DNA of 64,000 bases, taken from Polaribacter ponticola. Lineage in GTDB: Bacteria; Bacteroidota; Bacteroidia; Flavobacteriales; Flavobacteriaceae. This document shows, in pieces, positions 10,679 to 19,195 of this stretch. A model generated the notes under the pieces. It had not been told where the DNA came from. It ran no database searches and saw only the letters and a list, made by a program, of their open reading frames with translations. The stretch spans positions 2,325,001 to 2,389,000 of the forward strand of contig NZ_JAOSLC020000003.1 of the NCBI RefSeq assembly GCF_026191475.2. The letters are read 5' to 3'. The position numbers and the translations under genes are program-made. Each line of letters starts with the position of its first letter. The first letter of the stretch is position 1.

Positions 10679-12004
10679 TTAATTTATAACTTTAACTAAA
10701 ACTTTAAGTAGGTTCTTCGAGTTCTTGTTAATTGATAATCGTTTGTCTTGTCTATAATTTATAACCCAAATAATTTTGTTATCAGAATTACAAAGTAGCC
10801 AAGTATTTTCTTTTTCTAAAAGCGAGAATTTTTCATCTTTAAAATATTTACTCAACTTCTTTTTTCCTTGCATTCCTAACGGATAAAAATAGTCTCCATT
10901 TTCTCGTTTTCTTACAATTAACGGAAATTTTAACAAGTCTTTATCAATATAAATTGTCTGTTTATTCTCTGTTGATATCTCTTGTACACTTTCGAAAACT
11001 AAATGAATAGGGTTTAGAGTTTCTAGCTCATTTTCTTTGATGAAAAAGGATTCTTCTCTAACTTCTTTAGTTTCATTTGATTTGCTTAACAATAAGAAAT
11101 CTCTATCCTTTAGTAAGCGATGTGTTTTAGAAAAAACTTGTTTACCAGATTGAGCAGATAGTAGATTGTAAACATCGTTCCATTCTGTAAAATTATATCC
11201 TTTTAATAATTGATATAAATAGGCTTTCGGATTTGACAGTTCACGTATTTTATGAATATCAATCTTTATAATTCCGTTTTTAGTAGTAATACAATCTTCG
11301 AAAACTTCAGAAATTCTATCTTCTATAACCTGTTTGCTTTCTTGTAAATTTGTTGAGGTTTTTGCAAATGAATCTAATAAATTAGGGTTGATTTCTTTTA
11401 ATGACGGAATTACTTGATGCCTAATTTTATTTCTAATATATTTTGTTGATGCGTTACTAGCGTCTTCTCTCCATACGATGTTGTTTGTTTTTGCAAATGC
11501 AGCAATTTCTTCTCTTGAAAAAGCTAAAAGCGGACGCGCAATATTCCCATTAACTTTTGGGATTCCTGTAAAACCATCTAAACCTGTTCCTCTTGTTAAA
11601 TTGATAAGAAAAGTTTCTAAATTATCATCTGCATGATGTGCGGTTAAAACAAAATCAAATTTATGGGTTGTAATTAATTCTTGAAACCAATTATATCTTA
11701 ATTCTCTTGCCGCTATTTGTGTAGAAAGTTTATTTTCTTTTGCGTATTTTTCGGTATTAAAATGTATTGTAAAAATCTGATTAGACGATTTTTGAGATAA
11801 TTTAACAACAGATTCTTTATCTAAATCACTTTCTTTACCTCGAAGATTAAAGTTGCAATGTGCTAAAGAAATATCAAAATTTAATTGATTACACAATGTT
11901 GTTAAAACAACAGAATCTAATCCGCCAGAAATAGCAATTAATAGTTTTTTGTCCTTTAAAAAAGGAAAATTAGCGTTAATATGTTTTTTGAATTTTTGTA
12001 GCAT
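10679..12004 (-). CDS. tilS: tRNA(Ile)-lysidine synthase
   Basis: TilS attaches lysine to C34 of the tRNA-Ile CAU anticodon using ATP, which changes its codon and amino-acid identity; it is essential in most bacteria. The 441-residue product has the PP-loop AISGGLDSVVL near residues 23-33, LAHCNFNLRGKESDLD, TAHHADDNLETFLINLTRGTG, and the RHQVIPSLKEINPNL segment. The C-terminal substrate-binding domain contains KLSKYFKD. It follows the alpha/beta hydrolase gene by 22 bases and precedes the TlpA-like gene by 48 bases, all on the minus strand. pabB and tilS are often found close together in Flavobacteriia. Confidence 0.95.
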   Translation of the reverse strand: MLQKFKKHINANFPFLKDKKLLIAISGGLDSVVLTTLCNQLNFDISLAHCNFNLRGKESDLDKESVVKLSQKSSNQIFTIHFNTEKYAKENKLSTQIAARELRYNWFQELITTHKFDFVLTAHHADDNLETFLINLTRGTGLDGFTGIPKVNGNIARPLLAFSREEIAAFAKTNNIVWREDASNASTKYIRNKIRHQVIPSLKEINPNLLDSFAKTSTNLQESKQVIEDRISEVFEDCITTKNGIIKIDIHKIRELSNPKAYLYQLLKGYNFTEWNDVYNLLSAQSGKQVFSKTHRLLKDRDFLLLSKSNETKEVREESFFIKENELETLNPIHLVFESVQEISTENKQTIYIDKDLLKFPLIVRKRENGDYFYPLGMQGKKKLSKYFKDEKFSLLEKENTWLLCNSDNKIIWVINYRQDKRLSINKNSKNLLKVLVKVIN

Positions 12005-12026
12005 TTATACTTCAAAAATAAGGCTT

Positions 12027-12848
12027 TTAAAGTTGGGAATTTAGCCAATCTACAACATCTTGTAGCATTTCTTCTTTACATAAATCGTTTTGCAATTCGT
12101 GGTAACCACCTTTGTATAATTTTAACGTTGCATTATCAGATTTGTTAGCAAATTCTTGCGTTCCTTTATAATCGATAATTTTATCATCAGTTCCATGAAG
12201 CAACAACATTTTAGTAGCTAGTTTGTTCGCGTTTTCTATTGCCCATAAACCAGTGTCTATAAAGGTTAAAGAAAAATTAGGACTAATTTTATCATGAACT
12301 AAAGGATCGTTGATATACTTTTCAACTTCAACTTTATCTCTAGAAACGTCATTTGCATCTAGCTCATTTCCCATAGTTAAAGAAGGTGCAATTTTTTGTA
12401 ATAGTTTACCAACTGCTAACTTAATTTTTGGTGGTTGAAAAGCTAATTTTAAAAACGGACTTGTAGCAATAACTCCTTTTAATTGATGTTTTATTCTAAT
12501 AGAATAATTTACAACCACATTTCCGCCCATAGAATGCCCATATAAAAAAACAGGTTTATTTGGGAATAAAGTTGTTGCTTTTTCAATGGTTTTAGTTACA
12601 CTTTCTAAAACGGCTTCAAAACTAGGGTTATGACCACGTTTTCCAGATGTTTTGCCATGACCAAAATGATCGAAAGCAACTACAGAAAAATCATTATCAG
12701 TTAATTTTTTAGCAACATGATTATAACGTCCAGAATGTTCTCCCATTCCATGTACTAAAACAACAACGGCTTTTGTGCTGTTTGCTTGCCATGTTTTACC
12801 GTAAAAATCGGTGTTGTAAATGTTGAATGTAAATTCTGATTGTGTCAT
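12027..12848 (-). CDS. Alpha/beta hydrolase, monoacylglycerol lipase-like (serine aminopeptidase S33 fold)
   Basis: A 273-residue cytoplasmic hydrolase of the lysophospholipase/monoglyceride lipase group. VVVLVHGMGEHSGRYNHVA forms the oxyanion region, LYGHSMGGNVV is the nucleophile elbow, LLLHGTDDKIID supplies the acid residue and YKGGYHELQND the catalytic His. An upstream methionine at 12869 would overlap the preceding gene. The ATG at 12848 (MTQSEF) lies two bases after that gene's stop, so I chose it; the arrangement implies translational coupling. The substrate is probably a mono-acyl ester but is not determined by the sequence. Confidence 0.88.
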   Translation of the reverse strand: MTQSEFTFNIYNTDFYGKTWQANSTKAVVVLVHGMGEHSGRYNHVAKKLTDNDFSVVAFDHFGHGKTSGKRGHNPSFEAVLESVTKTIEKATTLFPNKPVFLYGHSMGGNVVVNYSIRIKHQLKGVIATSPFLKLAFQPPKIKLAVGKLLQKIAPSLTMGNELDANDVSRDKVEVEKYINDPLVHDKISPNFSLTFIDTGLWAIENANKLATKMLLLHGTDDKIIDYKGTQEFANKSDNATLKLYKGGYHELQNDLCKEEMLQDVVDWLNSQL

Positions 12849-12850
12849 AC

Positions 12851-13084
12851 TTATTGCTTTTTTAACCAAGCTCTAATTTCTTTTCTTAAAGATTGCTCTG
12901 GTTTAGGTAATGGTATTGTTTTACCAAATTGTTTACTCCTGTTAAACTTAGAAAATGTAATTTTAAGTTGTTTCCATTCAGCCGGATACAAATCTAAAAA
13001 CGTATTGAACATATTTTGCTCACTTTGTTTTTCTTTTATTTTATCAAAAATTACTTTAAATTTCTCTTCTTTATCAAGTATCAT
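12851..13084 (-). CDS. Conserved small basic protein, unknown function
   Basis: A 77-residue, highly charged, probably mostly helical protein without signal peptide or membrane segment. It starts with an acidic/basic helix (EEKFKVIFDKIKEKQSEQN), has a Trp-containing centre (YPAEWKQLKITFSKFNRSK) and ends PEQSLRKEIRAWLKKQ. I do not recognise a characterised family. Evidence that it is real: a clear start 23 bases after the upstream small gene, a stop two bases before the hydrolase start, no competing frame, and its place in a tightly spaced seven- to eight-gene run. Basic composition could suggest nucleic-acid or ribosome contact, but that is speculation. Confidence 0.65.
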   Translation of the reverse strand: MILDKEEKFKVIFDKIKEKQSEQNMFNTFLDLYPAEWKQLKITFSKFNRSKQFGKTIPLPKPEQSLRKEIRAWLKKQ

Positions 13085-13107
13085 GTAGTAAATATATAAA
13101 ATTGTAA

Positions 13108-13275
13108 TTAATCAAAATCTAGGTGATCATAATCATCAGTTTCACTATTGTCTTTATAATTATTAGATTTTGATGTATCAGTAAACGTGTTAATAATTAG
13201 ACCTATAAGTGCTCCAATTATTATAATTAAAAGAATAAATATCCAAAGACTAATTTCAGTTTTTGAAGAGTTCAT
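13108..13275 (-). CDS. Small single-pass membrane protein (55 aa)
   Basis: A short frame reading MNSSKTEISLW, then one very hydrophobic helix (residues about 10-30, Ile/Leu rich with GALIGLII), then a polar, acidic tail rich in Asn, Ser and Asp that ends DHLDFD. The ATG is 19 bases after the pabB stop and the TAA is 23 bases before the next start. It therefore fills what would otherwise be a 210-base gap in a compact run of genes. A single-pass inner-membrane protein with an acidic C-terminal tail is predicted. No function can be assigned. Support is from context and composition only, so confidence is moderate. Confidence 0.6.
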   Translation of the reverse strand: MNSSKTEISLWIFILLIIIIGALIGLIINTFTDTSKSNNYKDNSETDDYDHLDFD

Positions 13276-13294
13276 GAGGTAAATGTAAATAAAC

Positions 13295-14611
13295 TTATTT
13301 AGAATTCAATAATACATACTTCATTGCTTTTGCTTTTAAAAGGCATTCTTCATATTCTTTTTCCGGAATTGATTTTGCAGTAATTGCACCACCAACAGAG
13401 TAGGAAACATACTTTTTTTCTTCATTATAAAGTATACTTCTAATAACAACATTAAAATCGAAATCGCCAGTTGGTGTAAAATAACCAACGGTTCCAGAAT
13501 ACAAACCACGTTTGGTTTCTTCTAGGTCTTCAATAATTTTCATGGCAGAAACCTTTGGTGCTCCCGTCATGCTTCCCATTGGGAAAGTGCTTTGTAAAAC
13601 ATCTATTGGATGTATTTTCTCGTCAATTTCTGAAACCACAGTAGAAATCATCTGATGCACTTGTTTAAAAGTATACACTTTACAAAGTTCTTCTACTTTT
13701 ACAGAACCTATTTTTGCAGTTTTAGATAAGTCGTTTCTTACCAAATCTACAATCATTACGTTTTCCGATCGTTCTTTAATATCTCTAGATAAGTCTGAAG
13801 CTATTTTTTCGTCATCAATTTTAATTCTTAAACGTTTAGCAGTTCCTTTTATGGGTTGCGATATTATTTTATTTCCTTCCTTTTTAATATACCTTTCTGG
13901 TGTTGCAGATAGTAAATATTGATGTTCAATTTTTAAAAAGGTTGCAAAAGGAGGTTCTGAGATTTCGTTTAAATGATTATAAACTTCAAGCGGATTTATA
14001 GTTGCGTTTTCTGCATAAAATTCTTGACAAAAATTAGCTTCATAAATGTTACCTCTTTTTATATGATTTAAAACTTTGTTTACTTTTTTATGATATTCGT
14101 CTTTGTGAATTCTAAGTTTAATTTTTATTTTATTTTCCTCAATGTCTTTTCGAACGCAGTCGAGAACTCCTTTATTAGTTTTTTGGATTTCCTCAAAATC
14201 TGCATCTATTTCATCATCAACCATTTTTAAATAATGAAACTCAATAGTATTCCCCTTAATAAACACTAATTTTTGAGGTTGAAAAAAATATAAATCAGCA
14301 AAGTCTAAACCATCAAAATTCTTAGAAGAAAGGCGTTCTACATCATTTTTAACATCATAAGAAATGTATCCAAAAATAAAATCTTTTGTAATTGTTTGGT
14401 ATTCTCTTAGTTTTTCGAATGCATTATGGTAATCTGTCTTTATCGATGTAAATTCATCAGCAGCCAAAGCACAATCAAAACTAGAATATTGTTGATTATA
14501 GTTATTAGAATCTAACCAAGTTACGGTTTCAAACTGTTGTGCCCAAAACAATAAGTTTGTTTTAAATTTAATAATATTATCAACAGAAAAAGTACGAATT
14601 GTTCTTTGCAT
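13295..14611 (-). CDS. pabB: Aminodeoxychorismate/anthranilate synthase component I family protein
   Basis: A chorismate-binding enzyme, most likely aminodeoxychorismate synthase component I, which feeds p-aminobenzoate into folate synthesis. The 438 residues include a divergent N-terminal domain (1-150) and the conserved catalytic domain: KRGNIYEANFCQEF, ISQPIKGTAKR, ERSENVMIVDLVRNDLSK, FPMGSMTGAPKVSAMKIIE and RGLYSGTVGYF. No glutamine amidotransferase partner is adjacent. The assignment to PabB rather than TrpE rests on the lack of other trp genes and on the tilS neighbourhood. The linker near residues 148-155 (GVLDCVRKD) is encoded by a sequence nearly identical to the interspersed repeat at 21234-21249. 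Confidence 0.86.
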   Translation of the reverse strand: MQRTIRTFSVDNIIKFKTNLLFWAQQFETVTWLDSNNYNQQYSSFDCALAADEFTSIKTDYHNAFEKLREYQTITKDFIFGYISYDVKNDVERLSSKNFDGLDFADLYFFQPQKLVFIKGNTIEFHYLKMVDDEIDADFEEIQKTNKGVLDCVRKDIEENKIKIKLRIHKDEYHKKVNKVLNHIKRGNIYEANFCQEFYAENATINPLEVYNHLNEISEPPFATFLKIEHQYLLSATPERYIKKEGNKIISQPIKGTAKRLRIKIDDEKIASDLSRDIKERSENVMIVDLVRNDLSKTAKIGSVKVEELCKVYTFKQVHQMISTVVSEIDEKIHPIDVLQSTFPMGSMTGAPKVSAMKIIEDLEETKRGLYSGTVGYFTPTGDFDFNVVIRSILYNEEKKYVSYSVGGAITAKSIPEKEYEECLLKAKAMKYVLLNSK

Positions 14612-14652
14612 ATGTACTGCAAAAATACAAATCTTTATGTATTAATAATCAT

Positions 14653-14682
14653 AAAAAAAGCAACCTAAAGAGGTTGCTTTTT
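14653..14682 (-). terminator. Intrinsic terminator of lpdA
   Basis: A 9-bp perfect stem, AAGCAACCT/AGGTTGCTT with loop AAAG, is flanked by seven A residues at 14653-14659, which read as a T tail on the minus strand. It lies about 40 bases downstream of the lpdA stop and upstream of the pabB start, so it separates the two transcription units. Confidence 0.8.
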
Positions 14683-14722
14683 AATATATAATGTAATTCT
14701 AAAACAAGTTTAGAATATTATT

Positions 14723-16123
14723 TTATGCATTTAATGGTTTACCATCCCAAGCAGCTTTAGCAGCTTCTTTTACAGCTTCAGAATACGTTGGATGACCATG
14801 ACAAATTCTAGCTAAATCTTCTGCAGATGCTCTATATTCCATTGCTACAGCAGCTTCCATAATTAAATCTGCAACACGTGCACCAACCATGTGAACTCCT
14901 AAAATTTCGTCTGTATTTTTATCAGCTAAAACTTTTACAAAACCATCTAAATCTCCACTTGCTCTAGATCTTCCTAAAGCACGCATAGAAAATTTACCAG
15001 CTTTATAAGCAACTCCAGCATCTTTTAATTCTTGCTCTGTTTTACCAACTGCAGCAACTTCTGGCCAAGTATAAATAATACCTGGAATTAAGTTATAATC
15101 GATATGTGGTTTTTCGCCTGCTAAATATTCTGCAACAACAACACCTTCTTCTTCTGCTTTATGTGCTAACATTGCTCCTTTAACAACATCACCAATAGCA
15201 TAAATATTTTTAATATTAGTTTGCAAGTGGTCATTTACATCTACCATTCCTCTTTCAGTAACTTTTACACCAGCTTTTTCTAAACCTAAACCTTCTGTAT
15301 AAGGTTTTCTACCAACAGCAACTAAACAATAATCACCTGTAAAAGTAACTTCTTCACCTTTTTTATTGGTTGCTTTTACAATTACTTCGTCTCCATTTCT
15401 TTCAACAGAAGTAACGCCATGGCTTGCATTTATTTTCATTCCTTGTTTCTTTAAAACTTTGGTAAGTTCTTTAGAAACATCAGCATCCATTGTAGGTGTA
15501 ATTTTTGGTGCATATTCTATAACGGTAACGTCTGCGCCTAAACGCTTATAAACAGAACCTAATTCTAAACCAATAACACCGCCACCAATTACCAATAAGT
15601 GTTTTGGTACTTCTTTTAATTTTAAAGCTTCTGTAGAAGTTATAACACGCTCTTTATCTAATGTAATAAAAGGTAAAGTAGAAGGTTTTGAACCAGTAGC
15701 AATTATAATGTCTGCTCCTTCAATAACTTCTGATGAACCATCTTTTTTTGTAACTTTTACATGCGTAGCATCTTCAAAAGAACCTAAGCCTTCATAAACA
15801 GTAATGTTATTTTTGTCCATTAAATACTTAATTCCTCCTGTTGTTGTTTCTACAACATTGGCTTTTCTTTCTACCATTTTTCCAAAATCGAAAGTTGGCT
15901 TTTCAACAGAAATTCCATGCTCTTCAAAATGATGTACAGCATCATAATAATGGTGAGAAGAATCTAAAAGTGCTTTAGAAGGAATACATCCAACATTTAA
16001 ACAAGTTCCTCCTAAAGTGGCATATTTTTCAATAATTGCTACTTTTTTTCCTAATTGTGATGCTCTAATTGCTGCAATATATCCTCCAGGTCCAGAACCT
16101 ATAACAATAATATCGTATTTCAT
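14723..16123 (-). CDS. lpdA: Dihydrolipoyl dehydrogenase
   Basis: The E3 flavoprotein reoxidises dihydrolipoamide in 2-oxoacid dehydrogenase complexes and passes electrons to NAD+. The 466 residues show an FAD-binding GSGPGGYIAAIRASQLG at the N-terminus and the redox-active disulfide GGTCLNVGCIPSKALL near residues 40-55. The NAD-binding GGGVIGLELGSVYKRLG, the second FAD motif IYAIGDV and the C-terminal dimer interface with the catalytic HGHPTYSEAV are also present. It stands alone between its own terminator and a divergent haem-binding protein gene, with no E1 or E2 gene beside it, as is common for a shared E3. Confidence 0.96.
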   Translation of the reverse strand: MKYDIIVIGSGPGGYIAAIRASQLGKKVAIIEKYATLGGTCLNVGCIPSKALLDSSHHYYDAVHHFEEHGISVEKPTFDFGKMVERKANVVETTTGGIKYLMDKNNITVYEGLGSFEDATHVKVTKKDGSSEVIEGADIIIATGSKPSTLPFITLDKERVITSTEALKLKEVPKHLLVIGGGVIGLELGSVYKRLGADVTVIEYAPKITPTMDADVSKELTKVLKKQGMKINASHGVTSVERNGDEVIVKATNKKGEEVTFTGDYCLVAVGRKPYTEGLGLEKAGVKVTERGMVDVNDHLQTNIKNIYAIGDVVKGAMLAHKAEEEGVVVAEYLAGEKPHIDYNLIPGIIYTWPEVAAVGKTEQELKDAGVAYKAGKFSMRALGRSRASGDLDGFVKVLADKNTDEILGVHMVGARVADLIMEAAVAMEYRASAEDLARICHGHPTYSEAVKEAAKAAWDGKPLNA

Positions 16124-16259
16124 GTGTACTTTTGTTTTGCGTATTAAAGTAACCTTTCGGTTTTTTTCTTTTTATTATATAACAAAAATACGTATATTTT
16201 AATAGAATAAAGAGAGAATTTAGTAGTTTTACTTATTTCTAAAATTTAACACTTACCTT

Positions 16260-16733
16260 ATGAAAATTCTTAAAAAAATAGTACTTCTAATACTTATTAT
16301 TTTACTGATTTCGCAATTTTTTGGACCTGATAAAAATGAAGGTAATTTACAATCTTTAGATTATTTTATATCAGAAACTAACCCTCCAGAAAATGTATAT
16401 AAAATTTTAAAAGAAAGTTGTTTCGATTGCCATAGCAACGTTACCAATTATCCTTGGTATAATAATATAACTCCCGTAAATTTTTGGTTAAATGAGCATG
16501 TAAAAGATGGTAAAAAGCATTTAAATTTCTCTAAATGGGATTCGTATTCTTTAAAGAAAAAAGAGCATAAAATGGATGAGTTACACGAAGAAGTAGCTAA
16601 GAAAAAAATGCCATTAGACTCTTATACTTGGACGCATTCTGAAGCAAATTTAACACAAGCACAGATTGATGAGATTGTTATTTGGGGAAAAAGTGTACAA
16701 GCAAATTATAAACAACAAATAAACACCAAGTAA
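16260..16733 (+). CDS. Haem-binding domain protein, membrane-anchored, CxxCH
   Basis: A 157-residue protein of the haem-binding domain family found in Bacteroidota (PF14376 type). An N-terminal hydrophobic helix (about residues 5-20) acts as an uncleaved anchor or signal. The conserved core has ESCFDCHSNVTNYPWYNNITP with the c-type haem site C54-x-x-C57-H58, then HVKDGKKHLNFSKW and a terminal helix. A periplasmic redox or haem-sensing role is expected from the family. The start lies 136 bases from the divergent lpdA start. The following glycosyltransferase begins 3 bases after the stop, which suggests one transcript though the functions look unrelated. Confidence 0.87.
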   Translation: MKILKKIVLLILIILLISQFFGPDKNEGNLQSLDYFISETNPPENVYKILKESCFDCHSNVTNYPWYNNITPVNFWLNEHVKDGKKHLNFSKWDSYSLKKKEHKMDELHEEVAKKKMPLDSYTWTHSEANLTQAQIDEIVIWGKSVQANYKQQINTK

Positions 16734-16736
16734 TTA

Positions 16737-17978
16737 ATGCAACAACAAGTTTTAATTATTGGTACCGTTTGGGTAGAACCTAATTCTTCTGCTGCGGGTA
16801 GTAGAATGTTACAGCTTATAAAATTATTTTTAAAGCAAGATTTTAAAGTAACATTTGCTTCTTCTGCGCAAAAAAATGATAAGGCAATAGATTTGTCTTT
16901 TATTGGAGTAGAAGAGGTTTTTATAGAATTAAATTCTTCTTCTTTTGATGTTTTTGTAAAAAAAATAAATCCTACAATAGTTGTTTTTGATCGTTTTATG
17001 ATGGAAGAACAATATGGTTGGCGTGTTGCAGAAAATTGCCCAAATGCATTGCGAATTCTAGATACTGAGGATTTGCATTTTTTAAGAAAAGTAAGACATC
17101 AACAATTAAAAAATGAGGAGGATTTTACAATAAATGCGTTATTAAATTCGATGGATGCAAAAAGAGAAATTGCAGCTATTTTAAGGTGCGATTTGTCTTT
17201 AATAATATCTACCTATGAAATGGATTTACTAAAATCTGTTTTTAAGATCGATGAAAAAATTCTGTATTATTTACCTTTTTTGTTAGATAATATTGATGAA
17301 AATCAGATCCAAAATTGGAAGTCTTTTGAAGAAAGAGAGCATTTTGTGTTTATCGGTAATTTTTTCCATAAACCAAATGTTGATGCTGTTTTAACATTAA
17401 AAGAAAATGTTTGGAACGAGATTAGAGAGTATTTACCTAAAGCAGAAATCCATATTTATGGTGCGTATGCAAATCAGCAAATAAATCAACTTCATAATAA
17501 AAATGAGGGTTTTATAATAAAAGGTTTTGCAGAAAACGCACAAGAAGTTGTACGAAATGCTCGAGTTCTTTTAGCTCCTTTACGTTTTGGAGCTGGAATT
17601 AAAGGAAAATTAACTGAAGCAATGATTTGTGGCACACCAAGTGTAACTACTAGTATTGGAGCAGAAGGAATGTGCGATCGTTTTCCTTGGCCAGGTTTTA
17701 TAGAAGATAATTTTTCTGATTTTGCATTGGTTTCTTCAGAATTATATCGGAATAAAACAATGTGGAAAAGTAGTCAAGAAACTGGGGTAGATATTATAAA
17801 TTATATCTATGATAAAGAAAAGTTAGGAGTACCTTTTGTCAATAAGATAAAAGAAATACAAGAAAAATTAGAAGAACATAGAACTCAGAATTTTCTAGGT
17901 AATTTACTGCAACATCAAACATTACAAGCTACAAAATATATGAGTAAATGGATTGAAAGTAAAAATGAGCTGTTGTAG
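16737..17978 (+). CDS. Glycosyltransferase, GT-B fold (family 4-like)
   Basis: A 413-residue cytoplasmic glycosyltransferase with a GT-B fold. The N-terminal acceptor domain starts VLIIGTVWVEPNSSAAGSRM. The C-terminal donor-binding domain includes EHFVFIGNFFHKPNVDAV, AEIHIYGAYA and APLRFGAGIKGKLTEAMICG, with the late acidic residue expected for nucleotide-sugar binding (Glu of KLTEA). There is no signal peptide. Its isolation from other polysaccharide genes makes the acceptor unknown. It is converging on the minus-strand gene at 17987, with 8 bases between stops. Confidence 0.86.
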   Translation: MQQQVLIIGTVWVEPNSSAAGSRMLQLIKLFLKQDFKVTFASSAQKNDKAIDLSFIGVEEVFIELNSSSFDVFVKKINPTIVVFDRFMMEEQYGWRVAENCPNALRILDTEDLHFLRKVRHQQLKNEEDFTINALLNSMDAKREIAAILRCDLSLIISTYEMDLLKSVFKIDEKILYYLPFLLDNIDENQIQNWKSFEEREHFVFIGNFFHKPNVDAVLTLKENVWNEIREYLPKAEIHIYGAYANQQINQLHNKNEGFIIKGFAENAQEVVRNARVLLAPLRFGAGIKGKLTEAMICGTPSVTTSIGAEGMCDRFPWPGFIEDNFSDFALVSSELYRNKTMWKSSQETGVDIINYIYDKEKLGVPFVNKIKEIQEKLEEHRTQNFLGNLLQHQTLQATKYMSKWIESKNELL

Positions 17979-17986
17979 TACTTTTT

Positions 17987-19190
17987 TTATTTCTTAAAAG
18001 AGGGTTTATAATCCAGAGGTAATGCATCTCCTAATCTTTCAAACCCCCAATAATTTTCATAATAAATATCTAGATAATTAAATAGCGAACCATTTTTATT
18101 TAATATTATTGGGTTGTTGTTTAAAAAAACGAAACTCTTCTGATAAGAGGATTGCTCGTAAGGTGGATTGTAATTCTCTTCTTCTGCTTCTTTTATGTAA
18201 AGAATAGATAAGTCTTGATCAAAATTTATGTGATATTTATTGTTGATTAAAGAAATGTCAATATTATCAATTAAAATGTGAGTTTTAGATACTTGGTCTA
18301 AATATTTTGGCTTTCTACTTCTTTCTAAAACCACGTTGGCACTATCTCTTTTGCTTTTAGAAAATTTATTTTTTTTAGAGTTTGATATTTTATAAGCAAT
18401 TTTAATTTCTTTTTCAGAAGGTCTTTCTGGGTTTAAAAATCTGCTAAAATTTTTTAAAATAAAACCTTCTTGAGTGTAATTTTTGTTAATGATAGATTTA
18501 TACAAATGAATGTCTGAACCATTAAATTTTTCTAATCTATTTTTAGCCCATCGTTTTTGTTTATATTTATTTCCCTTTAAAAGTTTGTATCTAGAATAGC
18601 CAGCGTATTTTATCGTTTGACGTGTAATTTTAAACTCTACTAGCTCGTAAAGAATTGTATAGCCAAGTAATTTATGTTCAAGTTCAATAGGTTTATTTGC
18701 GAAAGCTCTAAGTATGTTTTTATTAGAATCGTATGTAAATTGAATGACCTCAGGGTTTATAATGATACACTTTTTAGCTATTTTACTTCTACCAATCAGT
18801 TCTAATTTAAATCTATCTAAAAAGTAAGTACGTTTACTTTTATTTTGAATAAACCTTTTTCTCTTTTTTTATTATAAATAGTAATTTCATCTAAATCATA
18901 TTTTTTTTCTTTAAGATTAAAAGTTAAAGGTTCTGTATAATCTAATGTGTTAAGCTCATAAACTTGAGATTCATAACCTAGAAAAGAAATTATTAATTTG
19001 TAAGTTCCGCTTTCTACTTTTAGGGTAAATTCACCATTTTTATCAGATGTTGTTCCAATTAAGGAACTACCAATATATATGGCAGCTCCTTGTAAAGGTG
19101 TGTTCTCATTAAAAACAGTTCCATTATTTTTATTTGGCTTGATATGTTTGTGCTTAATAGTAGTAAAAATATTAATAGAACCTGTTTCAT
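17987..19190 (-). CDS. Carboxypeptidase-like regulatory domain protein (two frameshifts as sequenced)
   Basis: A secreted Bacteroidota protein with an N-terminal carboxypeptidase-D regulatory (beta-sandwich) domain. The signal peptide starts at 19190 (MKQVLLIFLLLLSTNISSQ). After the T5 run at 19127-19131 the frame changes. The domain then reads GAAIYIGSSLIGTTSDKNGE and LIISFLGYESQVYEL, the usual signature. A second change occurs at the T7 run 18864-18870, after which TYFLDRFKLELIGRSKIA and AKNRLEKFNGSDIHLYKSI follow and the frame stays open to 17987. Adding one base at each run yields 401 residues. The start is 5 bases after the M3 peptidase stop, so the two are probably co-transcribed. The family is probably anchored or periplasmic, function unknown. 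Confidence 0.78.
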
Positions 19191-19195
19191 AAAAC

